This document shows positions 48,201 to 57,233 of a DNA stretch of 64,000 nucleotides, piece after piece. A program made the position numbers and the translations under genes. Origin of the DNA: Actinomucor elegans (lineage: Eukaryota > Mucoromycota > Mucoromycetes > Mucorales > Mucoraceae); contig JAMSLZ010000001.1 of NCBI GenBank assembly GCA_026027325.1, positions 2,542,001-2,606,000 of the forward strand, given 5' to 3'. The notes beneath the pieces are model-generated. The model saw only the letters and a list, made by a program, of their open reading frames with translations, was not told the DNA's origin and did not search any database. Within the stretch, counting starts at the first letter, position 1, and the number at the start of each line of letters is the position of its first letter.

Positions 48201-49328
48201 TCTTCGGTTCTCCCTTGGTTGATGTATCCATCCCGATTCAAGCCTCGGTTGAATAGCATTCCAACCCTGGATCATCTAACCAAGCTTCTGGTTCGGCTGC
48301 CTCCTTTGGTGGTGCATTCTTCTTGGTCTTCTCGGTGGTTCCTGGATCTTCCTTTGTGCTGTGTGGTGTCTTCTGTTCCTGGTGTTGCTCATGATCTGTC
48401 TCCTGGTTTTGTTCCTTCGTCTGTTGCTCCCAAGTATCTCATGTCTGACATATTCCACTGGAACATTCACTCTGGTACCCTGTTCTCCAATAAGGCTCTG
48501 CCAAGTTCCAGCCATGTCAAGTCGGTTTATTATGGTTTAAGTCCTCCTTTTGGTCCTGTTTCTCTGGCTCTCCCTCCGGTGATTAGGTCCAAAGTTGCTT
48601 TCACTTACGATGAACAGCGTGCTCTTCCTGTTTCTCGCACTGGTGCTTCTTCCTGGATGCCATCGACCCGTCATTGGACTGTCCCTTCTGGTCCCTCTTC
48701 GGTGGTATCTGTTGCCAAACTCCCTCTTGGTGTCTTGCGTCGCTTCTGGCACGCTGATCACTCTGTTGTTTCCGCTCGTCCTGGTCCTCCTTTGGCTGTG
48801 GCGTCTCACTTGCTTTTGCGTCCTTTCTTTTGGCGTTTGTTTTGGTCTCTTCCTATGGTAGCCAAGGCTTTCACTCCCTGGTGGAGGCTGCTCCATGACA
48901 AGATTGGTTACCGCTCTCGGGTGAATCGCTGGTCTCCTCAGCAGTTTCCTTCTCCTTTCTGTGTTCTTTGCGGTGCTAATGAGGACTTGTACCATTTTGC
49001 TGTCGGTTGTCCTCATAAATCCGACTACTGGCGTCAAGCTCTTGTTTTCCTCTCCTTGGATGAAGACTTTCCCTGTGACGCGAACATCTGGGCTGCACTG
49101 GTCACTCTATGTAGTCTAGATTGCAAGCCGCTTGATGTGGATGTGCTTTCCATTTTGGGTTCGATCTTCTATACCCTATGGGCTGCACATTGGCGATGTG
49201 TTATTCATGATGATACTTGGTCCTCAGCTTGGGTCCTCAATTCCTTCAAGACAGATAACAGCCTTGTTATCACCACTTTCTTAGATAGTAAAACTCCTGA
49301 TGAGTCTACTAGCACAACATTAGATTAG
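45276..49328 (+). CDS. LINE-E ORF2 protein (1350 aa)
   Basis: It is almost identical to LINE-A ORF2, with the endonuclease motifs (QEVSHF, GDFNIHL, TDHCLLTIDL), reverse transcriptase with YADD near residue 759, and the C-terminal finger near 1227 (CVLCGANEDLYHFAVGC). Only scattered single-residue changes were seen. The frame is intact, so this copy could be active or a very recent descendant of an active one. Confidence 0.95.
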   Translation: MLGQNIRLGSLNVRSIFMESQKTAQKEFASYLRARSLGVDILCLQEVSHFYSQSSLTDHQIRSFSFFFPRCPFVVSKHCAIVCLKPGLSLDATQVLLDERCVVATVKDAQHNVLCRVANIYAPAQSSDRPLFIQSFLSLALWSEVSNTPWMLVGDFNIHLHSSAETSLSSVAPLYDWLRLHFNNCFPDGPITFPRAGTTIDYIFGHTSLVTRLVNGQVHYVPGVWTDHCLLTIDLQPACARIGPGCWRFNPTLLEDSEFLLLLDKTVSLFFESSGGDGDNASSGGKGEPLRVQSQWESFKLLLKCCAQKYAWGAKARFKNKVAALQQERMKAVSSSVSGVMASDATPSIQPSDDSLPLQVVHELEKLIDGQIQKETRQNMLRSATRWHELGERNNKYFYRVIKDRQSQQTIQSLKCSTTGEVLVEAADILREARGFYQKLYTPDDIDAEAVDSLLNGIPEEVVLSSDDVKYLMALPNAVTVLDLLAHAPRSRSPGMDGIPFEVYHYLAGRSRPFLDLLVAVLGGAFSGVFPPSWQQTRMVLLFKKGDPLLLANWRPLSLINSDAKLFTKLLANRFNRVLPKLINPYQTGFLPHRLISDNGWLNQTLMANLRSVAPNLPQVAVLLDQEKAYDRVHPEYLRRVLLRFGFPSGLVGCLSSLFFGTKISVSINGWLGAAVPQLRGLRQGDPLSPLLFNLAFEPLLRSVLACSSLSGVSLAPVVVPRTWLPNPQKVHLDLGDDTGNYPLDFVSGSSPPAPIKLLSYADDLEVFLSSPGEWLVLLSLLEVYGRASNAKVNLSKTVLVSLSGVAHQPWVDIASAAGVEWHDSSSIGSVRYLGYPLYHTDAQLLHFLDGVKVKLERHANMLRERHLSIRGTGLVANSLLLSKVYHLLRVVPVPGKWLLDIKAVVRKYVASFWPAPSWSSLCLPRKYGGVGLVDIQDQSFALHLVYVQRLLRPLVSSDFVSPWLVFCFQAYSGHSSVLPWLMYPSRFKPRLNSIPTLDHLTKLLVRLPPLVVHSSWSSRWFLDLPLCCVVSSVPGVAHDLSPGFVPSSVAPKYLMSDIFHWNIHSGTLFSNKALPSSSHVKSVYYGLSPPFGPVSLALPPVIRSKVAFTYDEQRALPVSRTGASSWMPSTRHWTVPSGPSSVVSVAKLPLGVLRRFWHADHSVVSARPGPPLAVASHLLLRPFFWRLFWSLPMVAKAFTPWWRLLHDKIGYRSRVNRWSPQQFPSPFCVLCGANEDLYHFAVGCPHKSDYWRQALVFLSLDEDFPCDANIWAALVTLCSLDCKPLDVDVLSILGSIFYTLWAAHWRCVIHDDTWSSAWVLNSFKTDNSLVITTFLDSKTPDESTSTTLD

Positions 49329-49843
49329 TAATTTGTAACTTAGCTTTGTAATACCACTTTAAGATTAATAAATTACATTTAATACAAAAAAAAAAAAAAA
49401 AAAAAAAGCTGCGCTTCTGGTGGTATAATTATTTTTGCACATCTCCAACTTTTTGCACATTTCGCTCGATCTTGACATCTCAATTCGCCAATTTCGACAT
49501 TTCAAAAACTTTTTTGCTCAATCTCCTCAATTTTGAGAATTCTGGTACATGACCGAAAATTCTGCCGTGTCCTGGACAACTATTGTTGCTCGTGGTGCCT
49601 CTAAGAAGGTACTTGTTACTCCTAGGCTCTTTCGCTTAAAGATCACTTTTTACAAAAAATTTTGCATCCGTCTGGTTTTTTGTCGATATCTCGCTCAATT
49701 CAATCCATCCATCTCCGCTTGTTTCGTATTCGTATTCTACTCGTCGCTGCGCTTCTGGTGGTATAATTATTTTTGCACATCTCCAACTTTTTGCACATTT
49801 CGCTCGATCTTGACATCTCAATTCGCCAATTTCGACATTTCAA

Positions 49844-49884
<41 letters not shown>

Positions 49885-50165
49885 CGGTCAATATCTCGCT
49901 AAGGCTCTTTCGCTTAAAGATCACTTTTTACAAAAAAATTTTGCATCCGTCTGGTTTTTTGTCAATATCTCGCTCAATTCAATCCATCCATCTCCGCTTG
50001 TTTCGTATTCGTATTCTACTCGTCGCTGCGCTTCTGGTGGTATAATTATTTTTGCAAATCTCCAACTTTTTGCACATTTCGCTCGATCTTGACATCTCAA
50101 TTCGCCAATTTCGACATCTCAAAAACTTTTTTTCGTAATCTCGCCATTTTCTAGAAATCTGGCAC

Positions 50166-51635
50166 ATGACTGAAAATTCTGCCGTGTCCTGGACAACTGT
50201 TGTTGCCCGTGGTGCCTCCAAGAAGGTTCCATTGACTCCTGGTCGACGTAATATCGACAATTCTGCCGTTCCTCTTGTTGGTGAGGTCATCTTTGAAGAT
50301 GATGACCTCAAGTCCGAACTGTTGGTGCGCAAAGCCGCTGCTCTGGTGGAGCAGGCGCTTTGTTCAAGTTCTGTTCTGTTCTCCTTCCCTGGAAAGCTGT
50401 TTGGTGACCGTACTGACGCGTATAAGGTCATTGAAGAACAAGTTGGTGCTAATGTGGACTTCCGACACATTAGTTCTATGCGTGCAAGTGCTGGTGGTGA
50501 TCTTCTGGTCGAAGCTAATTTCGATAGCAAGGCGGACGCTACCAAAGCTGTCAATGATGGTGTTACTGTGAATGGTGTTGTGTACAAGGCCGTTTCTACT
50601 AGCTCTGGCTCTGGCTCTTCTGTTGGTGGTAATCTGACCCATGTTCAGTTTAATTTGGTGTGTTGTACTCCCAACAGAGCTACTTTTCTGGTTGACATGT
50701 TGGATTCATTAGCTTTTTATGGTAAGGTGTACCAGCTGAAGAAATACACTCGTAAGGGCTACTTTGAGGGCAAGATGTCGGTGTTGATTGATACCTCGGT
50801 TGGCATGGAAGGTGAGGATGGTGAGGTGGTTCCTCCTCAGCCTTTAACAAGAATGCTGTACTTGAGTGCTTGGGACATGTTTGCTCCTGCTCAGTTTAAA
50901 AATGCTCCTCCTGTTTGCCACTTTTGTCGCTTGTCGGGTCATGTCCGTAAGGACTGCCCTGAGTTGGCTAAGCGTATGTGTTTCTCTTGTCGCGAGAAAG
51001 GCCACACTGCAAGATTCTGTAAGGCTAAGAAGCAAGCTGTGAAGTCTTTCGAGGCTGAGCTCGATGATTATGTGGCTTTGTCTGGGGTGAAGAAATCTGG
51101 TCCTGTCACTACGTCAAACGACGGTGATGTAGTTGTTGAAGAGGCTCCCATTGTGCTGGTTGAGCAGGATGTGGCTTCTGAGCCCTTGGTTGATGTTTGT
51201 GATGGTGTACCTGGTGTCTCTGGTGTTGCTGGTGGTGTCTCTGGTGCAACTGGTGGTGTCTCTGGTGCAACTGGTGGTGTCTCTGGTGTTACTGGTGGTG
51301 TCTCTGGTGATGTTCCTGGTGATGACTCAATCATTGAAGTCATGGAGCTCGATGGTGAGGGTGATCCTCTGCTCTCTGGCGAGAGAGTAGAGTACGATCC
51401 CAACAGTCCTACTGGTGCTCGAGCTTCCAAGTTTGCTGACTACGAGGTTGCTTCAACCATGAAGGTTGATACGGTGCAAGAGATGATGGATTTGAGCAAA
51501 GTCAAGGCTAAAACACAAAACAAGATTGACTTTCTCAAGAAGAATATTGTGAATGTGGCGAAGACCAAGGCTTCTGCTTCTGCTATCAAGACGTCCAAGT
51601 CTTCCAAGTCTTCTTCTTCTGCCCATAGGGCGTAA
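50166..51635 (+). CDS. LINE-H ORF1 protein (489 aa)
   Basis: It has the family start MTENSAVSWTTVVARG, two zinc knuckles (CHFCRLSGHVRKDC, CFSCREKGHTARFC), a repeat tract of GGVSGATGGVSG units, and the SSSAHRA end. Close to LINE-E and G ORF1, but with its own repeat composition. It overlaps ORF2 at TAATG. Intact. Role: RNA-binding partner of ORF2. Confidence 0.92.
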   Translation: MTENSAVSWTTVVARGASKKVPLTPGRRNIDNSAVPLVGEVIFEDDDLKSELLVRKAAALVEQALCSSSVLFSFPGKLFGDRTDAYKVIEEQVGANVDFRHISSMRASAGGDLLVEANFDSKADATKAVNDGVTVNGVVYKAVSTSSGSGSSVGGNLTHVQFNLVCCTPNRATFLVDMLDSLAFYGKVYQLKKYTRKGYFEGKMSVLIDTSVGMEGEDGEVVPPQPLTRMLYLSAWDMFAPAQFKNAPPVCHFCRLSGHVRKDCPELAKRMCFSCREKGHTARFCKAKKQAVKSFEAELDDYVALSGVKKSGPVTTSNDGDVVVEEAPIVLVEQDVASEPLVDVCDGVPGVSGVAGGVSGATGGVSGATGGVSGVTGGVSGDVPGDDSIIEVMELDGEGDPLLSGERVEYDPNSPTGARASKFADYEVASTMKVDTVQEMMDLSKVKAKTQNKIDFLKKNIVNVAKTKASASAIKTSKSSKSSSSAHRA

Positions 51636-54600
51636 TGCTAGGTCAAAACATTCGATTGGGTTCCTTAAATGTGCGTAGCATTTTTATGGAGTCCCAAAAA
51701 ACAACACAAAAGGAGTTCGCTTCTTACCTACGCGCTCGTTCTCTCGGTGTGGATATCCTTTGCTTGCAAGAGGTATCTCACTTCTATTCTCAATCTTCTC
51801 TCACTGATCATCAAATCCGCTCTTTCTCTTTCTTCTTTCCTCGCTGTCCCTTTGTGGTATCCAAACATTGTGCCATTGTCTGTCTCAAGCCTGGTCTTTC
51901 TTTGGATGCTGCTCAAGTTCTCCTGGATGAGCGTTGTGTTGTGGCTACTGTCAAGGATGCCCAGCATAATGTCTTGTGTCGTGTGGCCAATATCTATGCA
52001 CCGGCACAGTCTTCGGACCGTCCACTGTTTATTCAATCTTTTCTCTCTCTTGCTTTGTGGTCTGAGGTGTCCAACACGCCTTGGATGTTGGTAGGTGACT
52101 TCAACATTCATCTACACTCTTCTGCCGAGACAAGTCTTTCCTCTGTGGCTCCGCTGTATGATTGGCTTCGTCTCCACTTTAACAACTGTTTCCCGGACGG
52201 TCCTATTACTTTTCCTAGGGCTGGTACTACTATTGATTATATCTTTGGTCATACTTCGCTGGTGACTCGGTTGGTGAATGGTCAAGTCCATTATGTTCCT
52301 GGTGTGTGGACCGATCACTGTCTTTTGACAATCGATCTACAGCCTGCTTGTGCTCGTATTGGCCCTGGCTGTTGGCGCTTTAATCCCACTCTGCTGGAGG
52401 ATTCAGAGTTTCTCCTATTGCTGGACAAGACGGTGTCTCTCTTTTTCGAATCTTCTGGTGGTGATGGTGACAATGCTAGCCCTGGTGGTAAGGGTGAACC
52501 GTTGAGGGTCCAATCTCAATGGGAATCTTTCAAGTTGTTGCTCAAGTGCTGTGCGCAAAAGTACGCTTGGGGTGCTAAGGCTCGATTCAAGAACAAGGTT
52601 GCTGCTTTACAACAGGAACGTATGAAGGCTGTTTCCTCTTCTGTCTCAGGTGTTATGGCTAGTGATGCTACACCGTCAATTCAACCTAGTGATGATTCAC
52701 TTCCTCTTCAGGTGGTGCATGAGCTAGAGAAATTGATTGATGGTCAGATTCAGAAAGAAACACGCCAGAATATGCGTCGCTCTGCCACTCGTTGGCATGA
52801 ACTGGGTGAACGTAACAACAAGTATTTCTATCGTGTCATCAAGGATCGCCAGTCTCAACAGACAATCCAGTCCTTGAAGTGCTCTACTACTGGTGAGGTC
52901 TTGGTGGAAGCGGCTGATATACTTCGGGAGGCTCGCGGTTTTTACCAAAAGCTATACACCCCGGACGACATCGATGCCGAAGCCGTGGACTCTCTTTTGA
53001 ATGGTATTCCTGAAGAAGTGGTGTTGTCTTCGGATGATGCCAAGTATCTGATGGCTCTGCCTAATGCCGTTACGGTGCTGGATCTACTGGCTCACGCCCC
53101 TAGGTCTCGGTCTCCTGGCATGGATGGTATTCCTTTCGAGGTATATCATTACTTGGCTGGTCGTTCGCGACCTTTTCTGGACTTGCTGGTGGCAGTCCTT
53201 GGTGGTGCTTTCTCTGGTGTGTTTCCTCCTTCGTGGCAACAAACTCGGATGGTGCTTTTGTTCAAGAAAGGTGATCCTCTGCTCTTGGCTAACTGGCGTC
53301 CTCTCTCTCTGATCAACTCGGATGCCAAGTTGTTTACCAAGTTGCTGGCCAATAGGTTCAACCGTGTTCTTCCCAAGCTGATCAACCCCTATCAAACTGG
53401 GTTCCTTCCTCATCGATTGATCTCGGATAATGGGTGGTTGAATCAAACGTTGATGGCTAATCTTCGGTCGGTGGCTCCAAACCTTCCTCAAGTTGCGGTG
53501 TTACTTGATCAAGAGAAGGCTTATGATCGAGTCCATCCTGAGTATCTTCGGCGTGTGTTGCTTCGTTTTGGTTTTCCTTCTGGTCTGGTTGGTTGTCTCT
53601 CTTCTTTGTTCTTTGGTACCAAGATCTCCGTGTCCATTAACGGGTGGTTAGGAGCAGCTGTTCCTCAGTTGCGTGGCCTTAGGCAGGGTGATCCACTATC
53701 ACCTCTGTTGTTCAACTTGGCCTTTGAACCCCTGTTGCGGTCTGTCTTGGCTTGTTCTTCTCTGTCTGGTGTTTCTCTGGCTCCTGTGGTGGTTCCTCGG
53801 ACTTGGCTCCCTAACCCTCAAAAGGTCCATCTTGATTTGGGTGATGATACGGGTAACTACCCGCTTGATTTCGTCAGTGGTTCTTCTCCTCCGGCTCCTA
53901 TCAAGCTGCTTAGTTATGCCGATGATCTCGAGGTGTTCTTGTCTTCGCCTGGTGAATGGTTGGTGCTTCTGTCTCTTCTTGAGGTCTATGGTCGTGCCTC
54001 CAACGCCAAGGTGAATCTCAGCAAGACTGTTCTGGTGTCTCTTTCTGGTGTGGCTCATCAGCCTTGGGTTGATATAGCTTCTGCTGCTGGTGTAGAGTGG
54101 CATGATTCGTCGTCTGTTGGCTCGGTGCGTTACCTTGGTTATCCACTGTATCATACCGATGCTCAGTTGCTGCATTTCCTGGATGGTGTCAAAGTCAAGT
54201 TGGAGAGGCATGCAAACATGCTTCGTGAACGGCACCTGTCTATTCGTGGTACTGGTCTGGTGGCGAATTCTCTGTTGCTCTCCAAGGTGTATCATCTTCT
54301 CCGTGTGGTTCCTGTGCCTGGCAAGTGGCTTCTGGATATCAAGGCAGTAGTGCGCAAGTATGTGGCATCGTTTTGGCCCGCGCCGTCTTGGTCTTCTTTG
54401 TGTCTTCCTCGCAAGTATGGTGGTGTTGGTCTGGTGGACATCCAAGATCAGAGCTTTGCTTTGCATCTTGTGTATGTTCAACGTCTGCTTCGTCCTCTGG
54501 TGTCTTCGGATTTTGTGTCTCCCTGGTTGGTGTTCTGCTTTCAAGCCTATTCTGGTCATTCTTCGGTTCTCCCTTGGTTGATGTATCCATCTCGATTCAA

Positions 54601-55687
54601 GCCTCGGTTGAATAGTATTCCAACCCTGGATCATCTAACCAAGCTTCTGGTTCGGCTGCCTCCTCTGGTGGTGCATTCTTCTTGGTCTTCTCGGTGGTTC
54701 CTGGATCTTCCTTTGTGCTGTGTGGTGTCTTCTGTTCCTGGTGTTGCTCATGATCTGTCTCCTGGTTTTGTTCCTTCGTCTGTTGCTCCCAAGTATCTCA
54801 TGTCTGACATATTCCACTGGAATATTCACTCTGGTACCCTATTCTCCAATAAGGCTCTGCCGAGTTCCAGCCATGTCAAGTCGGTCTATTATGGTTTAAG
54901 TCCTCCTTTTGGTCCTGTTTCTCTGGCTCTCCCTCCGGTGATCAGGTCAAAAGTGGCTTTCACTTACGATGAACAGCGTGCTCTTCCTGTGTCTCGCACT
55001 GGTGCTTCTTCCTGGATGCCATCGACCCGTCATTGGACTGTTCCTTCTGGTCCCTCTTCGGTGGTATCTGTGGTCAAACTCCCTCTTGGTGTCTTGCGTC
55101 GCTTCTGGCACGCTGATCACTCTGTTGTTTCCGCTCGTCCTGGTCCTCCTTTGGCTGTGGCGTCTCACTTGCTTTTGCGTCCTTTCTTTTGGCGTTTGTT
55201 TTGGTCTCTTCCCATGGTGGCCAAGGCCTTCACTCCCTGGTGGCGCCTGCTTCACGACAAGATTGGCTATCGCTCTCGGGTGAATCGCTGGTCTCCTCAG
55301 CAGTTTCCTTCTCCTTTCTGTGTTCTCTGCGGTGCTAATGAAGACTTGTACCATTTTGCTGTCGGTTGCCCGCAAAAGTCCGACTACTGGCGCCAAGCTC
55401 TTGCCTTTCTCTCTTTGGGTGAAGACTTTCCGTCTGATGCGAACATCTGGGCTGCTCTTGTCTCTCTAAGTGGCCTCGATTGTAAACCGCTTGACGCGGA
55501 TGTGCTTTCCATTTTGGGTTCGCTCTTCTATACCCTATGGGCTGCACATTGGCGATGTGTTATTCATGATGATACTTGGTCCTCAGCTTGGGTCCTCAAT
55601 TCCTTCAAGACAGATAACAGCCTTGTTATCACCACTTTCTTAGATAGTAGAACTCCTGATGAGTCTACTAGCACAACATTAGATTAG
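51635..55687 (+). CDS. LINE-H ORF2 protein (1350 aa)
   Basis: Endonuclease, reverse transcriptase (YADD) and C-terminal finger are all present, as in LINE-A. The last ~80 residues carry a set of changes not seen in E and G (for example AFLSLGEDFPSDANIW and SGLDCKPLDADV), partly shared with LINE-A (PSDAN), which suggests mixing between copies. Intact frame. Confidence 0.95.
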   Translation: MLGQNIRLGSLNVRSIFMESQKTTQKEFASYLRARSLGVDILCLQEVSHFYSQSSLTDHQIRSFSFFFPRCPFVVSKHCAIVCLKPGLSLDAAQVLLDERCVVATVKDAQHNVLCRVANIYAPAQSSDRPLFIQSFLSLALWSEVSNTPWMLVGDFNIHLHSSAETSLSSVAPLYDWLRLHFNNCFPDGPITFPRAGTTIDYIFGHTSLVTRLVNGQVHYVPGVWTDHCLLTIDLQPACARIGPGCWRFNPTLLEDSEFLLLLDKTVSLFFESSGGDGDNASPGGKGEPLRVQSQWESFKLLLKCCAQKYAWGAKARFKNKVAALQQERMKAVSSSVSGVMASDATPSIQPSDDSLPLQVVHELEKLIDGQIQKETRQNMRRSATRWHELGERNNKYFYRVIKDRQSQQTIQSLKCSTTGEVLVEAADILREARGFYQKLYTPDDIDAEAVDSLLNGIPEEVVLSSDDAKYLMALPNAVTVLDLLAHAPRSRSPGMDGIPFEVYHYLAGRSRPFLDLLVAVLGGAFSGVFPPSWQQTRMVLLFKKGDPLLLANWRPLSLINSDAKLFTKLLANRFNRVLPKLINPYQTGFLPHRLISDNGWLNQTLMANLRSVAPNLPQVAVLLDQEKAYDRVHPEYLRRVLLRFGFPSGLVGCLSSLFFGTKISVSINGWLGAAVPQLRGLRQGDPLSPLLFNLAFEPLLRSVLACSSLSGVSLAPVVVPRTWLPNPQKVHLDLGDDTGNYPLDFVSGSSPPAPIKLLSYADDLEVFLSSPGEWLVLLSLLEVYGRASNAKVNLSKTVLVSLSGVAHQPWVDIASAAGVEWHDSSSVGSVRYLGYPLYHTDAQLLHFLDGVKVKLERHANMLRERHLSIRGTGLVANSLLLSKVYHLLRVVPVPGKWLLDIKAVVRKYVASFWPAPSWSSLCLPRKYGGVGLVDIQDQSFALHLVYVQRLLRPLVSSDFVSPWLVFCFQAYSGHSSVLPWLMYPSRFKPRLNSIPTLDHLTKLLVRLPPLVVHSSWSSRWFLDLPLCCVVSSVPGVAHDLSPGFVPSSVAPKYLMSDIFHWNIHSGTLFSNKALPSSSHVKSVYYGLSPPFGPVSLALPPVIRSKVAFTYDEQRALPVSRTGASSWMPSTRHWTVPSGPSSVVSVVKLPLGVLRRFWHADHSVVSARPGPPLAVASHLLLRPFFWRLFWSLPMVAKAFTPWWRLLHDKIGYRSRVNRWSPQQFPSPFCVLCGANEDLYHFAVGCPQKSDYWRQALAFLSLGEDFPSDANIWAALVSLSGLDCKPLDADVLSILGSLFYTLWAAHWRCVIHDDTWSSAWVLNSFKTDNSLVITTFLDSRTPDESTSTTLD

Positions 55688-55805
55688 TAATTTGTAATTT
55701 AGCTTTGTAAAACCACTTTAAGATTAATAAATTACATTTAATACAAAAAAAAAAAAAATTCAAAAACTTTTTTCTCAATCTCGCCAATTTCAAGAAATCT
55801 GGCAC

Positions 55806-57233
55806 ATGACTGAAAATTCTTCCGTGTCCTGGACGACTGTTGTTGCCCGTGGTGCCTCTAAGAAGGTTCCATTGACTCCTGGTCGACGTAATGTCGACAA
55901 TGCTGCTGTTCCTCTTATTGGTGAGGTCATCTTTGAAGATGATGACCTCAAGTCCGAACTTTTGGTGCGCAAAGCCGCTGCTCTGGTGGAGCAGGCGCTT
56001 TGCTCAAGTTCTGTTCTGTTCTCCTTCCCTGGGAAGCTGTTTGGTGACCGCACTGGTGCCTATAAGGTCATAGAAGAACAAATTGGTACTAATGTGGATT
56101 TTAGACACATTAGTTCCATGCGCGCAAATGCTGGTGGTGACCTTCTTGTTGAAGCCAATTTTGACGCTAAGGATGATGCTACCAAGGCCGTTAATGATGG
56201 TGTTGTTGTCAACGGTGTGGTGTACAAGGCTGTATCGACTTCTACTGGTTCTGGCTCTGGCTCTTCTGTGGGTGGTAATCTGACCCAAGTTCAGTTTAAT
56301 TTGGTGTGTTGTACTCCGAACAGAGCTACCTTTTTGGTGGACATGTTGGATTCTTTGGCCTTCTATGGTAAGGTATACCAGTTGAAGAAGTATACCCACA
56401 AAGGCTATTTCGAGGGCAAGATGTCGGTGCTCATTGATACGTCGGTAGGCATGGAAGGTGAGGATGGTGAGGTGGTTCCTCCTCAGCCTTTGACAAGAAT
56501 GCTGTACCTGAGTGCTTGGGACATGTTTGCCCCTGCTCAGTTCAAGAATGCGCCCCCTGTTTGTCACTTTTGTCGTTTGTCAGGACATGTTCGTAAGGAC
56601 TGTCCTGAGTTGGCTAAGCGTACGTGTTTCTCTTGTCGCGAGAAAGGCCATACGGCTAGGTTCTGCAAGGTTAAGAAACAAGCAGTGAAGTCTTTCGAGG
56701 CTGAACTGGACGATTATGTGGCTTTGTCTGGTGCAAAGAAATCTGGCCTTGATCCTACGCCAAAAGATGATGTTGTAGTTGTTGAAGAGGCTCCCATTGA
56801 ACTGGTTGAGCAGGATGGCGATTCTGAGCCCTTGGTTGGTGTCTCTGGTGGTATCTCTGGTGTTGTCTCTGGTGTCTCTGGTGGTGTCTCTGGTGGTGTC
56901 TCCGGTGGTGTTCCTGGTGATGACTCAATCATTGAAGTCATGGAGCTCGATGGTGAGGGTGATCCTCTGCTCTCTGGCGAGAGAGTAGAGTACGATCCCA
57001 ACAGTCCTACTGGTGCTCGAGCTTCCAAGTTTGCTGACTACGAGGTTGCCTCAACTATGAAGGTTGATACGGTGCAAGAGATGATGGATTTGAGTAAAGT
57101 CAAGGTCAAAACTCAAAACAAGATTGACTTTCTCAAGAAGAATATTGTGAATGTGGCGAAGACCAAGGCTTCTGCTTCTGCTATCAAGACGTCCAAGTCT
57201 TCCAAGTCTTCTTCTTCTGCCCATAGGGTATAA
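55806..57233 (+). CDS. LINE-G ORF1 protein (475 aa)
   Basis: The start is at 55806 (MTENSSVSWTTVVARG, one Ala-to-Ser change). It has two zinc knuckles as in LINE-E. The Val/Ser/Gly tract is the shortest of the subfamily, which explains the shorter protein. It ends SSSAHRV like LINE-E, and overlaps ORF2 at TAATG. Intact. Confidence 0.92.
   Translation: MTENSSVSWTTVVARGASKKVPLTPGRRNVDNAAVPLIGEVIFEDDDLKSELLVRKAAALVEQALCSSSVLFSFPGKLFGDRTGAYKVIEEQIGTNVDFRHISSMRANAGGDLLVEANFDAKDDATKAVNDGVVVNGVVYKAVSTSTGSGSGSSVGGNLTQVQFNLVCCTPNRATFLVDMLDSLAFYGKVYQLKKYTHKGYFEGKMSVLIDTSVGMEGEDGEVVPPQPLTRMLYLSAWDMFAPAQFKNAPPVCHFCRLSGHVRKDCPELAKRTCFSCREKGHTARFCKVKKQAVKSFEAELDDYVALSGAKKSGLDPTPKDDVVVVEEAPIELVEQDGDSEPLVGVSGGISGVVSGVSGGVSGGVSGGVPGDDSIIEVMELDGEGDPLLSGERVEYDPNSPTGARASKFADYEVASTMKVDTVQEMMDLSKVKVKTQNKIDFLKKNIVNVAKTKASASAIKTSKSSKSSSSAHRV

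Larger units (their letters stand above)
43581..49407 (+). mobile_element. LINE-E: LINE inserted in the 5' UTR of LINE-O
   Basis: It is bounded by the 13-bp duplication GCTGCGCTTCTGG (43568-43580, 49408-49420). The 5' end (TTTTTTGCATCCG) lacks about 45 bases of the family start. The poly(A) tail is 49386-49407. Confidence 0.95.
49854..55758 (+). mobile_element. LINE-H: LINE inserted in the 5' UTR of LINE-G
   Basis: It is bounded by the 15-bp duplication TTCAAAAACTTTTTT (49839-49853, 55759-55773). The 5' end is unusual: about 31 T, then CGGTCAATATCTCGCTAA (49885-49902), then the normal family start GGCTCTTTCGCTT at 49903. The poly(A) tail is 55745-55758. Confidence 0.93.

Noticed and set aside
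47340..48275. Long Arg/His-rich antisense frames in each LINE ORF2 (also 53699-54634)
   Set aside because: They are mirror frames of the reverse transcriptase and downstream region, vary in length between copies and show no independent motif.
43447..50165. Tandem 5' UTR monomers like those of mouse L1
   Set aside because: The repeated 5' UTR pieces are separated by whole LINE copies and flanked by perfect 13-15 bp duplications, so they are nested insertions rather than promoter monomers.
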